DNA from: Thalassobius sp. Cn5-15
GTDB taxonomy: Bacteria > Pseudomonadota > Alphaproteobacteria > Rhodobacterales > Rhodobacteraceae
Length of the DNA stretch: 64,000 bases
NCBI RefSeq assembly: GCF_022347685.1
Contig: NZ_JAKRGF010000001.1
Coordinates: forward strand, 372,001-436,000
Direction of reading: 5' to 3'
Part shown: positions 1 to 9,576 of the stretch, piece after piece
How positions within the stretch are numbered: the first letter of the stretch is position 1
How the letters are laid out: each line of letters starts with the position of its first letter
Program-made: the position numbers and the translations under genes
The notes under the pieces: model-generated
Told to the model about the DNA's origin: nothing
Seen by the model: the letters and a program-made list of their open reading frames with translations, nothing else
Database searches by the model: none

Positions 1-209
1 AAGAGGTGATCGCCAAGCGGATGCAGAAAAGCTGGGACGAGATCAGTCATTGGGGCAGTTATGATTATGTGCTGGTCAATGATGATCTGGAAAAGACTGC
101 AGAGGATCTGAAAACCATCGTCGCCGCCACCCGCCTGCGCCGGTTGCAGCAACCTGCGTTGATGGAACATGTGCGCAGTCTTCAGGCCGAATTTGAGGAT
201 TTGCAATGA
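1..209 (+). CDS. gmk: guanylate kinase, C-terminal fragment
   Basis: This is the last 68 or so residues of guanylate kinase, which phosphorylates GMP to GDP in the cytoplasm. The gene starts before the window; the reading frame is open from the first bases. The visible part has the typical C-terminal pattern, with W-x-E-I-S-H-W followed by [13 protein letters not shown] and a helix ending in a run of leucine and arginine. Its TGA stop overlaps the ATG of the next gene by four bases, so the two are probably translated together. The missing N-terminus would hold the P-loop, so catalytic motifs cannot be checked here. Confidence 0.85.
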   Translation, partial: EVIAKRMQKSWDEISHWGSYDYVLVNDDLEKTAEDLKTIVAATRLRRLQQPALMEHVRSLQAEFEDLQ

Positions 210-733
210 CACTCTACGCTCTTGATGGCCTTGCGCCGCGTCTGGCTGAGGATGGCGATGTCTGGATTGCGCCGGATGCCAATGTGATTGGCAATGTAGT
301 GGTCGAAAGCGGTGCATCGGTCTGGTTCGGCTGCACTATTCGTGGTGACAATGAGGAAATCCGCATTGGTCAGGGCAGCAACGTGCAGGAAAACACGGTG
401 ATGCACACCGATCCCGGTTGTCCGCTGACCATCGGGCAGAACTGTACCATCGGGCACAAGGCGATGCTGCATGGCTGCGTCATTGGCGATAACTCCCTGA
501 TCGGAATGGGGGCGACGGTGCTGAATGGCGCCAAAATCGGTAAAAACTGCCTGATCGGTGCGGGTGCGCTGATCACCGAAGGCAAAGAGATCCCCGATGG
601 CTCGCTGGTTATGGGCGCGCCGGGCAAGGTGGTGCGCCAGTTGGACGAAGCCGCCATTGCGGGCCTCACGCGGTCTGCGCTGCACTATCAGAACAACATG
701 CGCCGGTTCCGCGCAGGTCTGAAACCCATCTGA
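206..733 (+). CDS. gamma-carbonic anhydrase family protein (hexapeptide repeat)
   Basis: A 175-residue left-handed beta-helix protein of the gamma-carbonic anhydrase/YrdA type. Hexapeptide repeats run through most of the chain ([24 protein letters not shown]). The three zinc-ligand histidines of the family are visible at about residues 67, 84 and 89, and the conserved Arg46-Asp48 pair lies in RGDNE. The length matches the short bacterial subclass, whose members are often inactive or only weakly active carbonic anhydrases; the real substrate is uncertain. The start overlaps the gmk stop by ATGA, so they form one operon. A ferripyochelin-binding label is sometimes given to this family, but nothing here supports it. 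Confidence 0.85.
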   Translation: MTLYALDGLAPRLAEDGDVWIAPDANVIGNVVVESGASVWFGCTIRGDNEEIRIGQGSNVQENTVMHTDPGCPLTIGQNCTIGHKAMLHGCVIGDNSLIGMGATVLNGAKIGKNCLIGAGALITEGKEIPDGSLVMGAPGKVVRQLDEAAIAGLTRSALHYQNNMRRFRAGLKPI

Positions 734-766
734 ACCTTCTCTGCCCCTCATAAAGGCCTATTTCTC

Positions 767-1822
767 ATGCGACCATCGGATCAAATCACTGCAGCGCATT
801 CCCTTCTTGCGGCGTTACCGCAACCGGCGCTGCTGATCGTCGGCACTGACCGGATCCTTAGTGCCAATGACAAGGTTGAGGCGCTGCTGGGAGAGGGGTT
901 GTCTGGGCGGCACCTTATCACGGTGATCCGGCAGCCGTCCGTTTTGGAAGCCATTGAACGCTGCGAGCAGACCCGTGCCAAGCAACAGGCGCGCTATCTG
1001 GGCCAGGACGTGCGCAATGAACTGACTTACCGAGTCACCTGCGGTTATGTGGACATGCGGGAAATCCGTGGGGTTCTGGTCAGTTTCGAGGATATTAGCC
1101 AAGCAGAGGCGATGGGCCAGATGCGCCGTGATTTCGTCGCCAACGTCAGCCATGAACTGCGCACGCCGCTGACCGCGCTGATGGGGTTTATCGAAACCCT
1201 GCAAGGGCCGGCAGCTGCGGATGCGGGCGCGCGGGACCGCTTCTTGTCAATCATGTCGAATGAGGCCAGCCGAATGAACCGTCTGGTCAGTGATCTGTTA
1301 TCGCTGAGCCAAGTGGTGGCAGAGGCGCGACTGCGGCCGTCGCAACAGCTGGACCTGAACATGCTGCTGGTTGAAACGCTGAACGGACTGGGGCCAGTTC
1401 TGGAGGAGGCGAATGTTACAATTGACCGACAGCTGCCAGATGGCCCCGTGATCGTTCCCGGCGATCATGATCAGCTGCGGCAGGTGTTCACCAACCTGCT
1501 GGAGAACGCCATTAAATATGGCGGCCGCGACAACACTGTCACCCTGCGCCTTTCACAGAACCCGCGCGACCCGGTTCTGCGGGGGGCAGGCGTGCGGGTG
1601 GATGTGATTGATCGTGGTCCGGGCATTGAGGCGGTGCATCTGCCGCGTCTCACCGAACGGTTTTACCGCATCGACAGCCACCGCTCCCGTGAAATGGGGG
1701 GCACCGGTCTGGGGCTGGCGATTGTGAAACACATCGTTAATCGCCATCGCGGTCGTTTAAAAATTCAAAGTGTGGAGGGGCAGGGCAGCACCTTCTCCGT
1801 ATTGCTGCCGCTGGATCTATGA
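767..1822 (+). CDS. phoR: PhoR-type phosphate sensor histidine kinase
   Basis: A 351-residue histidine kinase with an N-terminal PAS-like domain (about 12-110), a HisKA domain with the phospho-acceptor H129 in VSHELRTPL, and an HATPase domain. Asn247 marks the N box, DRGPGI at 282-287 the G1 box and GGTGLGLAI at 311-319 the G2 box. It would phosphorylate PhoB when phosphate is scarce. The first 100 residues contain no hydrophobic stretch long enough to cross the membrane, unlike E. coli PhoR, so the protein looks cytosolic. An AAAGG ribosome site lies upstream of the ATG. Position directly before the pst operon makes the PhoR assignment strong even though PhoB is encoded at the far end of that operon. 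Confidence 0.9.
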   Translation: MRPSDQITAAHSLLAALPQPALLIVGTDRILSANDKVEALLGEGLSGRHLITVIRQPSVLEAIERCEQTRAKQQARYLGQDVRNELTYRVTCGYVDMREIRGVLVSFEDISQAEAMGQMRRDFVANVSHELRTPLTALMGFIETLQGPAAADAGARDRFLSIMSNEASRMNRLVSDLLSLSQVVAEARLRPSQQLDLNMLLVETLNGLGPVLEEANVTIDRQLPDGPVIVPGDHDQLRQVFTNLLENAIKYGGRDNTVTLRLSQNPRDPVLRGAGVRVDVIDRGPGIEAVHLPRLTERFYRIDSHRSREMGGTGLGLAIVKHIVNRHRGRLKIQSVEGQGSTFSVLLPLDL

Positions 1823-2244
1823 TCCGGCAATAGTACGTCAGGCCGTCGGATGGCATAATTCCCCCGTTTCAGCACGGCAATCACGTCATCGTCACAGTTT
1901 CGAGATTCGAATTTCAGTGTCATTGTTACAAACCCCCTACGAAAGGGTGTGTGTCCTGCGCTTTTCACGGCAGTGTGTCACAACAACTAACCTGATTTGT
2001 CTATTTATTTCAGTTTGCGTCCATCTCGACGCGCAAATAATGCATAATGCTAATAAAAATTTATGCAATAAAAACAATATTTTGGTTATTTTATTTGGCT
2101 TTGTATGACAGTGGCCCCGGAAAAGGGCGACCTCTGTCATACAGCTGTTACACAAGCGTCACAAAAGCATCGCGCAAGACGCTTAGATGCGTTTCAGAGG
2201 TCGTCGTGGGGACGACCCAGAGACTGAAATCAGGAGAGTTTTTC
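1823..2244 (+). other. phoR-pstS intergenic region
   Basis: There is no gene in these 422 bases. The first 100 are of average composition, and 1930-2105 is unusually AT-rich with T and A runs, which fits a promoter-upstream region. The last 140 bases hold the Pho box, a possible -10 element and the pstS ribosome binding site. I see no terminator directly after phoR, so some read-through into the pst operon is possible. Confidence 0.7.
2134..2162 (+). promoter_or_regulatory. Pho box with three tandem half-sites
   Basis: Three 7-base units lie 11 bases apart: CTGTCAT (2134-2140), CTGTTAC (2145-2151) and GCGTCAC (2156-2162), separated by ACAG and ACAA. The spacing and sequence match the PhoB binding consensus of 7-base direct repeats with 4-base AT-rich spacers. 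A possible -10 hexamer, TTAGAT, lies at 2183-2188, so the last repeat sits roughly where a -35 element would be, as in PhoB-activated promoters. A further copy in the opposite orientation (TATGACAG, 2104-2111) forms an 8-base inverted repeat with the first unit. It should drive pstSCAB-phoU-phoB. Confidence 0.85.
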
Positions 2245-3294
2245 ATGTCGTTCGTGAAACTGACCGCCTCGACCCTGGCCATCGCGGCCGTATCCGCAAC
2301 CGCCGCTGCCGCCCGTGATCAGGTACAGGTAGCCGGTTCGTCCACCGTTCTGCCCTATGCGTCGATCGTAGCAGAAGCCTTTGGCGAAAACTTCGACTTC
2401 CCGACCCCGGTTGTTGAATCGGGCGGATCCTCCGCTGGCCTGAAGCGTTTCTGCGAAGGCGTTGGCGAAAACACCGTCGACGTTGCAAACGCATCGCGCA
2501 AAATCAAAGACAAAGAAGTTAAAGCCTGTGCCGAAAACGGTGTCACCGACATCATCGAAGTGCGCATCGGCTACGACGGCATCGTATTTGCTTCTGACAT
2601 TCAGGGTGAAACCTTTGAATTCACCCCGACCGATTGGTTCCTGGCCCTGTCCGATAAGGTTCTGGTTGATGGCGCACTGGTTGCCAACCCGAACAAAACC
2701 TGGGCCGACGTAAACGCCAGCTACCCTGCACAGAATCTGGCCGCGTACATCCCCGGCACCAAGCACGGCACCCGTGAAGTGTTCGAAGACAAAGTCATTC
2801 TGGCTGGCTGTGAAGCCACTGGCGCCTTCGATGCCTTCCTCGCTGGTGCTGAAGGCGACACCGACAAGGCCAAGCACAAAGCCGCTGAGAAAGCCTGTAT
2901 CGCTCTGCGTACCGACGGCGTATCGGTCGACATCGACGGTGACTACACCGAAACCCTGGCCTCCATCGAAAGCAACAAAGACGGCATCGGCGTCTTCGGT
3001 CTGTCCTTCTACGAGAACAACACCGACAAGCTGAAAGTTGCCACCATGTCGGGTATCGTTCCTTCGACTGAATCGATCGCAACTGGCGAATACCCGGTAT
3101 CGCGCCCGCTGTTCTTCTACGTGAAGAAAGCCCACATCGGTGTCATCCCCGGCCTGAAAGAATACGCAGAATTCTTCATCGCTGATGAGATCGCAGGCTC
3201 CGACGGCCCGCTGGCAGAATACGGTCTGGTTGCCGACCCCGAGCTGGCCGACACGCAAGGCGCGGTCGCTGACGAAAAAACTCTGGGCATGTAA
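2245..3294 (+). CDS. pstS: phosphate ABC transporter, periplasmic binding protein
   Basis: A 349-residue phosphate-binding protein that delivers phosphate to PstCA. The ATG at 2245 follows a CAGGAGAG ribosome site. A signal peptide covers about residues 1-23 with cleavage likely after the Ala run before RDQVQV. Phosphate-binding motifs are visible: AGSSTVLPY near the mature N-terminus, ESGGSSAGLKRFC, and GTREVFEDKV. An in-frame extension to 2047 exists, but it runs through the Pho box and has no signal peptide at its start, so it was rejected. It is the first gene of the phosphate-starvation operon. Confidence 0.95.
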   Translation: MSFVKLTASTLAIAAVSATAAAARDQVQVAGSSTVLPYASIVAEAFGENFDFPTPVVESGGSSAGLKRFCEGVGENTVDVANASRKIKDKEVKACAENGVTDIIEVRIGYDGIVFASDIQGETFEFTPTDWFLALSDKVLVDGALVANPNKTWADVNASYPAQNLAAYIPGTKHGTREVFEDKVILAGCEATGAFDAFLAGAEGDTDKAKHKAAEKACIALRTDGVSVDIDGDYTETLASIESNKDGIGVFGLSFYENNTDKLKVATMSGIVPSTESIATGEYPVSRPLFFYVKKAHIGVIPGLKEYAEFFIADEIAGSDGPLAEYGLVADPELADTQGAVADEKTLGM

Positions 3295-3335
3295 TCACAG
3301 CCCCCAGATCGGTTCCAAGGGATCGATAAGAAAAC

Positions 3336-3361
3336 GGGGGCTGCGTTTCGACGCAGCCCCC
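3336..3361 (+). promoter_or_regulatory. pstS-pstC intergenic hairpin with TTCG loop
   Basis: An 11-base perfect stem (GGGGGCTGCGT with ACGCAGCCCCC) closes a TTCG tetraloop. No run of T follows, so it is not a standard intrinsic terminator. Placed 41 bases after the pstS stop and 32 bases before pstC, it most likely protects the pstS end of the message or attenuates the rest. This would give more binding protein than permease, an arrangement well known for binding-protein operons. Confidence 0.7.
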
Positions 3362-3393
3362 AAGATGTTTCAACCTCTACAATCGGAGAGATC

Positions 3394-4866
3394 ATGCCTG
3401 TTTCGTGGCTTGTCTTACTGCTGATCGGACTATCGGTGATCGGCTACATCCTCGGGCGCCAGCGGGCGCTTGCTTCGGCGGGCGGCGATAGCCGGGCGCT
3501 GCATTCTCTTCCGAATTTCTATGGCATGAATGTCGCGATGAGCGCTCTGGTGCCTGCAGCGCTGATCTTTGGCGTCTGGATGCTGGTACAGCCCAGTCTG
3601 ATCAATGGTTCGGTATCGGGCAGCATCCCTGCCAGCGCAATCACCGAAGGATCCAGCCTGGATCTGGTGATGAGCGACGTGAAGCGTGTCGCGGAGGGTA
3701 TTGATTTTGCAGTCACTTCCGGCGCTATGAGTGCCGCAGATGCAAAATCGCTGGACGCTGCAACCACCGACGTGCGTACGGTGCTGGCCGAGGTTGGTGT
3801 CGCCCTTGGCAGCGACGTTCGTCCTGAAATTTTGCAGGCTGCGCAGGACTACCGCGCCATGACCGCAACCGGCACAACAGGGATGACGATCATCGTCCTG
3901 CTGGCCGCAGTGGCGGGTTTTGCCATCTCTTACAGCAAGACAAATCTACATTACCGCGCCCGCAACGTCGTAGAGCGCGGCATTCTGGCGCTGCTGATTG
4001 GGGCCGCATCACTGGCGATCCTGACCACTGTGGGCATCGTGTTTTCGATGCTGTTTGAAACGGTAAACTTCTTCGGCCTGCACGACTGGAAAGATTTCTT
4101 CTTTGGCACCGTCTGGGCGCCGAACTTCCGCGGTGACTCGGAGTTGGCAATTCTGCCTCTTTTGTGGGGCACGCTGTATATCTCGGTCGTAGCGCTGCTG
4201 GTTGCGGTGCCGATCGGGTTGTTTGCTGCGATCTACCTGTCAGAATATGCGTCAAAGCCCGTGCGTGGCTTTGCCAAACCGCTCTTGGAAATCCTCGCCG
4301 GTATTCCGACCATCGTCTACGGTCTGTTTGCGCTGGTGACCTTTGGTCCCTTCCTCCTCAGCATGTTTGGCGAAGGTGGCAGCTTTGGGGTGAACTGGAT
4401 GTCTGACGCGCGTTCGGTTGCGACCGCTGGTATCGTTATGGGGATCATGTTGATCCCATTCGTCAGCTCGCTCAGCGATGACATCATCAATGCCGTGCCG
4501 CAGGCGATGCGCGACGGATCCTATGGTCTGGGTGCAACGAAATCGGAAACCATCCGTCAGGTGGTTCTGCCCGCCGCACTGCCTGGCATCGTTGGCGCAA
4601 TCCTGCTGGCGGCCAGCCGTGCAATTGGCGAAACCATGATCGTGGTACTGGGGGCAGGGGCCATCGCGCGCCTTGCCGTTAACCCGCTGGAGGCACTGAC
4701 CACCATCACCACCCGTATCGTCAGCCAGCTGACCGGCGACGGCGATTTTGCATCGCCCGAAACGCTGGTGGCCTTTGCCCTTGGCCTGACGCTTTTTGTT
4801 TTGACCCTGGGTCTTAATGTCCTCGCGCTCTACATTGTGCGCAAATACCGGGAACAGTACGAATGA
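3394..4866 (+). CDS. pstC: phosphate ABC transporter permease PstC, long form
   Basis: A 490-residue permease. The C-terminal half is the standard BPD_transp domain with an EAA-type loop (GATKSETIRQVVLPAALPG) that contacts PstB. The N-terminal half adds about 180 residues beyond E. coli PstC: two membrane segments (about 3-22 and 45-68), a loop of about 85 residues and a third segment (about 162-184). Such extended PstC forms are usual in alphaproteobacteria. The ATG follows a GGAGAG ribosome site. The stop overlaps the pstA start by four bases. Confidence 0.93.
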   Translation: MPVSWLVLLLIGLSVIGYILGRQRALASAGGDSRALHSLPNFYGMNVAMSALVPAALIFGVWMLVQPSLINGSVSGSIPASAITEGSSLDLVMSDVKRVAEGIDFAVTSGAMSAADAKSLDAATTDVRTVLAEVGVALGSDVRPEILQAAQDYRAMTATGTTGMTIIVLLAAVAGFAISYSKTNLHYRARNVVERGILALLIGAASLAILTTVGIVFSMLFETVNFFGLHDWKDFFFGTVWAPNFRGDSELAILPLLWGTLYISVVALLVAVPIGLFAAIYLSEYASKPVRGFAKPLLEILAGIPTIVYGLFALVTFGPFLLSMFGEGGSFGVNWMSDARSVATAGIVMGIMLIPFVSSLSDDIINAVPQAMRDGSYGLGATKSETIRQVVLPAALPGIVGAILLAASRAIGETMIVVLGAGAIARLAVNPLEALTTITTRIVSQLTGDGDFASPETLVAFALGLTLFVLTLGLNVLALYIVRKYREQYE

Positions 4867-6209
4867 CCGACATTTCGCAAACCCCGTCTACGCCACCGAA
4901 AACCTCGATCCATAAAACGGATGCGCGAACCAAGAGACGCAACGCCGCCGAACGCCGGTTCAAGGCCTACGGTATCGCGGCAATCACCGCCGGTCTGCTG
5001 GTTCTGGTCGTGCTGGTTGGCACCATCCTGAACAACGGTCTGGGGGCGTTTCAACAGACCTTCGTGTCGCTGAACGTCGAGTTGAGCGAGGCCAAGCTGG
5101 ACAAAAAAGGCAACCGTAATCTTGAGGACGTCAAGAAGGTCTCTACGTTCGGCTATGCGCCGTTGTTGAAGACTGCCTTTGAGACCAAGATCGAAGAACT
5201 GGGTCTGGAAACAGAGCTGAAGTCCAAAGACATGGCCGCGATCCTGTCGAAATCTGCGGCCGCTGAGTTGCGCGATTTCGTACTGGACGACGTGAGCCGT
5301 ATTGGCACCACGGTAGAGTTTACCTTTCTGGCCAACAGCCGCGTTGACGGCTACCTGAAAGGCCGCGTCACCCGCGAAAGCATCGCGAATGACAAAAAGA
5401 TTTCTGCCGCGCAGCTGGATTTTGTCGATCAGATGGTTGCCGCTGGCGTGGTCGAGAAACGCTTTAACGCCGATTTCATCTTTGGCGCGGATGCCTCGGA
5501 CCAACGGCCAGAGGCCGCAGGCATCGGCGTGTCGATGATGGGCAGCTTCTTTATGATGCTGGTGGTTCTGGCGCTGGCGCTGCCCATCGGTGTTGCCGCC
5601 TCTATCTACCTAGAAGAATTTGCACCGAAAAACTGGATCACGGACCTGATCGAGGTAAACATTTCGAACCTCGCCGCAGTGCCGTCTATCGTGTTTGGTA
5701 TTCTGGGTCTGGCCGTGTTCATCAACTACATGCACCTGCCACAATCAGCACCGCTGGTCGGTGGTCTGGTGCTGACGCTGATGACCCTGCCAACGATCAT
5801 CATTTCCACCCGCGCCTCGCTGAAGGCTGTGCCGCCGTCGATCCGTGACGCCGCACTGGGTCTGGGCGCGTCGAAAATGCAATCGGTATTCCACCACGTT
5901 CTGCCGCTGGCCGCACCGGGGATCCTGACCGGCACCATCATTGGTCTGGCACAGGCCTTGGGCGAAACTGCGCCTCTGCTGTTGATCGGGATGATCGGTT
6001 TTATTGCCTCGAATGCGCCCGACAGCATCAGCGCTGGCTTGCTGTCGCCGAACTCTGCCATGCCGGCCCAGATCTACGAATGGGCCAAACGCGCCGAACC
6101 GGCGTTCTATGAACGCGCCTGGGGCGGCATCATCATCCTATTGATTTTCCTTGTGACCATGAACACGATTGCGGTGATCCTGCGCCGTCGGTTCGAACGT
6201 CGCTGGTAA
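4863..6209 (+). CDS. pstA: phosphate ABC transporter permease PstA, with N-terminal DUF3333-type domain
   Basis: A 448-residue permease. Residues 1-40 are cytoplasmic and basic, a membrane segment lies at about 37-60, and a soluble domain of about 140 residues (DUF3333-like) precedes the transport domain. The EAA loop is [19 protein letters not shown] and is followed by [11 protein letters not shown], typical of PstA. It pairs with PstC to form the membrane channel. Translation is coupled to pstC through an ATGA overlap. Like PstC it is about 150 residues longer than the E. coli protein, again usual for the group. Confidence 0.93.
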   Translation: MTDISQTPSTPPKTSIHKTDARTKRRNAAERRFKAYGIAAITAGLLVLVVLVGTILNNGLGAFQQTFVSLNVELSEAKLDKKGNRNLEDVKKVSTFGYAPLLKTAFETKIEELGLETELKSKDMAAILSKSAAAELRDFVLDDVSRIGTTVEFTFLANSRVDGYLKGRVTRESIANDKKISAAQLDFVDQMVAAGVVEKRFNADFIFGADASDQRPEAAGIGVSMMGSFFMMLVVLALALPIGVAASIYLEEFAPKNWITDLIEVNISNLAAVPSIVFGILGLAVFINYMHLPQSAPLVGGLVLTLMTLPTIIISTRASLKAVPPSIRDAALGLGASKMQSVFHHVLPLAAPGILTGTIIGLAQALGETAPLLLIGMIGFIASNAPDSISAGLLSPNSAMPAQIYEWAKRAEPAFYERAWGGIIILLIFLVTMNTIAVILRRRFERRW

Positions 6210-6234
6210 TACGTGCGAGAAAGGGATCTTCGCC

Positions 6235-7032
6235 ATGTATGACTCACCTGCTCTGGAGGCCGCATTGGACCAGAAAGAAAACAAAATCGCCGCCAAAGAC
6301 GTACAGGTCTTTTACGGGGATACCCACGCGATCAAGGATGTCTCTGTCGACATTCCGGAAAAAACGGTCACCGCCTTCATCGGCCCGTCTGGCTGTGGCA
6401 AGTCGACCTTCCTGCGTTGCCTGAACCGGATGAACGACACCATTGATATCTGCCGCGTGAAGGGCGACATCCTGCTGGATGGCGAAGACATCTACGACAA
6501 GCGCGTCGATCCGGTGCAACTGCGCGCCAAGGTGGGTATGGTGTTCCAGAAACCGAACCCGTTCCCCAAGTCGATTTACGACAACATTGCCTATGGCCCC
6601 CGTATCCACGGCCTGGCTAAAACCAAGGCGGATCTGGATGAAATCGTAGAGAAATCCCTACGTCGCGGGGCGATCTGGGATGAGGTAAAGGATCGTCTGC
6701 ATGCGCCGGGCACCGGTCTTTCTGGTGGTCAGCAGCAGCGTCTGTGCATCGCCCGTGCTGTCGCCACCCAGCCTGAGGTTCTGTTGATGGACGAACCATG
6801 TTCCGCGCTGGACCCGATCGCAACCGCACAGGTCGAAGAGTTGATCGACGAGCTGCGCCACAAATTTGCGGTGGTGATCGTCACCCACTCCATGCAGCAG
6901 GCGGCGCGCGTCAGTCAGAAAACCGCCTTCTTCCACCTCGGAAATCTGGTTGAATTTGGCGACACAGGTCAGATTTTCACCAATCCGGTGGATCCGCGCA
7001 CGGAAAGCTACATCACCGGCCGTATCGGTTAA
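6235..7032 (+). CDS. pstB: phosphate ABC transporter ATPase
   Basis: A 265-residue ATPase that powers the Pst system. Walker A is GPSGCGKST at 50-58, the Q-loop glutamine is near 105, the signature LSGGQQQR is at 162-169 and Walker B VLLMDEP at 182-188. The [14 protein letters not shown] stretch is diagnostic of PstB. The gene starts 25 bases after pstA and ends 11 bases before phoU. The complex also helps PhoU signal phosphate status to PhoR. Confidence 0.96.
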   Translation: MYDSPALEAALDQKENKIAAKDVQVFYGDTHAIKDVSVDIPEKTVTAFIGPSGCGKSTFLRCLNRMNDTIDICRVKGDILLDGEDIYDKRVDPVQLRAKVGMVFQKPNPFPKSIYDNIAYGPRIHGLAKTKADLDEIVEKSLRRGAIWDEVKDRLHAPGTGLSGGQQQRLCIARAVATQPEVLLMDEPCSALDPIATAQVEELIDELRHKFAVVIVTHSMQQAARVSQKTAFFHLGNLVEFGDTGQIFTNPVDPRTESYITGRIG

Positions 7033-7043
7033 GGACTAGTATC

Positions 7044-7778
7044 ATGAACAGCGAAAACATTATGGACGAAAGCCACATCGTCTCCGCCTTTGACCGCGAT
7101 CTGGAAACCATTCAGGCGCAGATCATGAAGATGGGCGGTCTGGTCGAAGAGGCGATCCTGAAAGCTGCACAAAGCTTGAACGACCGCGACGAAGAGGCGG
7201 CTGAAAAGGTGCGCAACGGCGACAGGGCCATTGATGCACTGGAAAATCAAATCAACGAGGCAGCCGCGCAGGTGATCGCGCTGCGCTCGCCCGCCGCGTC
7301 TGACCTGCGGGTCGTTTTGTCGGTGATGAAAATCTCCGGCAACCTTGAACGTATCGGGGACTACGCGAAAAACATGGCCAAACGGACCGGCGTTCTGGTG
7401 CAGATGGCCCCGATTAACGACAGCCACGCAGCGATCCGCCGCATGGCGCGTGAGGTCCAGCTGATGCTGAAGGACGCGCTGGACGCCTATATCCAACGTG
7501 ACGCTGATCTGGCCCGGGATGTGATTCAGCGCGACGAAGAAGTGGATCAGATGTACAACGCGTTGTTCCGCGAATTCCTGACCTTCATGATGGAGGATCC
7601 GCGCAATATCACCGCCTGTATGCACCTGCATTTCATCGCCAAAAACACCGAACGCATGGGCGACCATGTGACCGCGATTGCTGAACAGGTGGTCTATCTG
7701 GTTGAAGGCACGCTGCCCGAGGATGGCCGCCCGAAGGGCGATAAAACCTCGCTTGATGCGGAATTGGGTGAGGTCTAA
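7044..7778 (+). CDS. phoU: phosphate signalling regulator PhoU
   Basis: A 244-residue, mostly helical protein with the two repeated three-helix bundles of PhoU. Each repeat carries the family signature (RIGDYAKNMAKR near residue 105, and ERMGDHVTAIAEQ near 206). PhoU links the transporter to PhoR and keeps the kinase off when phosphate is plentiful. It lies between pstB and phoB, three bases before the latter. Confidence 0.94.
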   Translation: MNSENIMDESHIVSAFDRDLETIQAQIMKMGGLVEEAILKAAQSLNDRDEEAAEKVRNGDRAIDALENQINEAAAQVIALRSPAASDLRVVLSVMKISGNLERIGDYAKNMAKRTGVLVQMAPINDSHAAIRRMAREVQLMLKDALDAYIQRDADLARDVIQRDEEVDQMYNALFREFLTFMMEDPRNITACMHLHFIAKNTERMGDHVTAIAEQVVYLVEGTLPEDGRPKGDKTSLDAELGEV

Positions 7779-7781
7779 GCC

Positions 7782-8471
7782 ATGACTGCCAGTCAACCAA
7801 CCGTTCTGGTGGTCGAGGATGAACCGGCACAGCGTGAGGTGCTGGCCTACAACCTTGAAGCTGAAGGTTTCCGTGTGGTGAAGGCCGAAAACGGCGAGGA
7901 GGCATTGATGTCGGTGGCCGAGGAGAGCCCTGACATCATCGTTCTGGACTGGATGATGCCCTCTGTGTCTGGGATTGAGGTCTGTCGCCAGCTGAAAACC
8001 CGCAATGAAACGCGCAACATTCCGATCATCATGCTGTCTGCCCGCTCTGAGGAAGTGGACAAGGTGCGTGGTCTGGAAACTGGCGCCGACGACTATGTGG
8101 TCAAACCCTATTCGCTGGTCGAACTGATGGCGCGTGTGCGTGCGCAGCTGCGCCGTACGCGTCCGGCCACTGTGGGCGAACGTCTGGAATATGATGACAT
8201 CATTCTGGATGCCGAGACCCACCGCGTGACCCGCGCTGGCAACGCGCTAAAGCTTGGCCCGACCGAGTTTCGCCTGTTGTCCACCTTCATGGAAAAACCG
8301 GGCCGCGTCTGGAGTCGTGAACAGTTGTTGGACCGGGTCTGGGGCCGCGATATCTACGTCGATACCCGCACCGTGGATGTCCACATCGGCCGGTTGCGCA
8401 AGGCGCTGACCAAGACAGGCGGCAACGATCCGCTGCGCACAGTGCGTGGCGCAGGCTACGCACTCGGCTAG
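7782..8471 (+). CDS. phoB: phosphate regulon response regulator
   Basis: A 229-residue OmpR/PhoB-family regulator. The receiver domain has the acidic pair E12-D13, the phosphorylation site D56 in VLDWMMP, Ser87 and Lys108. The C-terminal winged helix contains LGPTEFRLL and RTVDVHIGRLRKAL. When phosphorylated by PhoR it should bind the Pho box before pstS, so the operon encodes its own activator. Its distance from phoR, with the whole pst set between them, is common in alphaproteobacteria. Confidence 0.95.
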   Translation: MTASQPTVLVVEDEPAQREVLAYNLEAEGFRVVKAENGEEALMSVAEESPDIIVLDWMMPSVSGIEVCRQLKTRNETRNIPIIMLSARSEEVDKVRGLETGADDYVVKPYSLVELMARVRAQLRRTRPATVGERLEYDDIILDAETHRVTRAGNALKLGPTEFRLLSTFMEKPGRVWSREQLLDRVWGRDIYVDTRTVDVHIGRLRKALTKTGGNDPLRTVRGAGYALG

Positions 8472-8519
8472 AGGTAAGGGCAGGGGACTTACCTCTCTTG
8501 TCTCATGATAAAATGGCAT

Positions 8520-8550
8520 AAGGCTGCGGTATTCCCGCAGCCTTCTTTTT
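8520..8550 (+). terminator. terminator after phoB
   Basis: A 10-base perfect stem (AAGGCTGCGG, 8520-8529, with CCGCAGCCTT, 8535-8544) is followed by CTTTTT. It ends the pst operon and overlaps the last codon of the convergent LysR gene. The flanking A residues suggest it may also work for that gene. Confidence 0.88.
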
Positions 8551-9469
8551 ATCTGGGCAGGGCGTCTTCATCCTCTGCCTGCGTCGCCAACCACTCACAA
8601 AAAGTCCGCAGCGCCGGATCGCGGGAGTGTTCTACTGGCCAGACCAGATAATAGGATCCCAGCGACCGCGTCGCCGCGCCATAGGCATGCACCAACCGAC
8701 CCTGTGCCAGATCCTGCGCCACCAGATAATCCGGCAGCAATGCGACCCCCAAACCATGAATGGCGGCCTGCGTGATTGTAGAAAACTGATCGTAGAGCGT
8801 GCCTGCAATGGCTGTTTCCTCAACCCCGTAGCTGGCAAACCACTGCGCCCAGGCATCGGGACGGGTTTCGATGTGAAGAAGGGGCAGGGACAGCAGATCG
8901 CGGGGGTGTGCCACCACCTCACCCGCAAGCAAGGATGGCGCGCAGACTGGCACAACATGTTCCGGTTTCAGCAGTAGCGCCTCACAGCCCGGCAGTTCTC
9001 CGGCGCCGAAATGTAGAGCTGCATCAAAGGGTTCATCCGCAAAGCTAAATGATTTGATCCGCGTCGACATGTTGATCGTGATCTCTGGGTGCAGCTTGGC
9101 AAATTCTGCCAGTCGCGGCACCAGCCAGCGCATACCGAAGGTCGGCAAAATGGCAAGATTCAGCGATCCGCTATCGGGGTTGACCTGCACTTTGAGCGAG
9201 GATTTGGCGATGATGTTTAATGCTTCCCGCAGGCTAGCGGCATATTCACTGGCCGCTGGCGTCAACTTCATCTGTTTGCGGTCGCGAATGATCAACGTGG
9301 TGCCCAGCTGCGTTTCCAATGCTTGTAATTGACGGCTGACCGCGCTTTGTGTTTGCGATAGCTCGTCGGCGACGGCCGTTGCACTTCCCAGACGGTCCAG
9401 CGCCTCCAGCGCACGCAATGATGCAATCGAGGGTAAATAACGGCGAGCTGTGAGGTGCTGGTTACTCAT
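8549..9469 (-). CDS. LysR-family regulator, probably controlling glutaryl-CoA dehydrogenase
   Basis: A 306-residue LysR-type protein. The helix-turn-helix is in residues 15-70 ([20 protein letters not shown], then VSRQLQALE), followed by a substrate-binding domain resembling the GcvA/AmpR branch. The chosen ATG at 9469 has a GAGGAAAAG ribosome site 7-10 bases upstream; a longer in-frame start has none and would run into the neighbour's promoter. It is divergent from gcdH with 107 bases between them, the arrangement seen for GcdR regulators. The inducer would then be glutarate or glutaryl-CoA, which is inference. Confidence 0.85.
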   Translation of the reverse strand: MSNQHLTARRYLPSIASLRALEALDRLGSATAVADELSQTQSAVSRQLQALETQLGTTLIIRDRKQMKLTPAASEYAASLREALNIIAKSSLKVQVNPDSGSLNLAILPTFGMRWLVPRLAEFAKLHPEITINMSTRIKSFSFADEPFDAALHFGAGELPGCEALLLKPEHVVPVCAPSLLAGEVVAHPRDLLSLPLLHIETRPDAWAQWFASYGVEETAIAGTLYDQFSTITQAAIHGLGVALLPDYLVAQDLAQGRLVHAYGAATRSLGSYYLVWPVEHSRDPALRTFCEWLATQAEDEDALPR

Positions 9470-9576
9470 GTATGACTTTTCCTCATGACATAATGCCAAA
9501 CACTTGTTGTTATCTGAGAAAAACACTGTGTAACCAAGAGGAAATTGATCAAAATACTCATGAAGTGGAGTTCCAA

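Noticed and set aside
2047-2244. An in-frame extension upstream of pstS
   Set aside because: It runs through the Pho box and AT-rich promoter, has no ribosome site and would hide the signal peptide.
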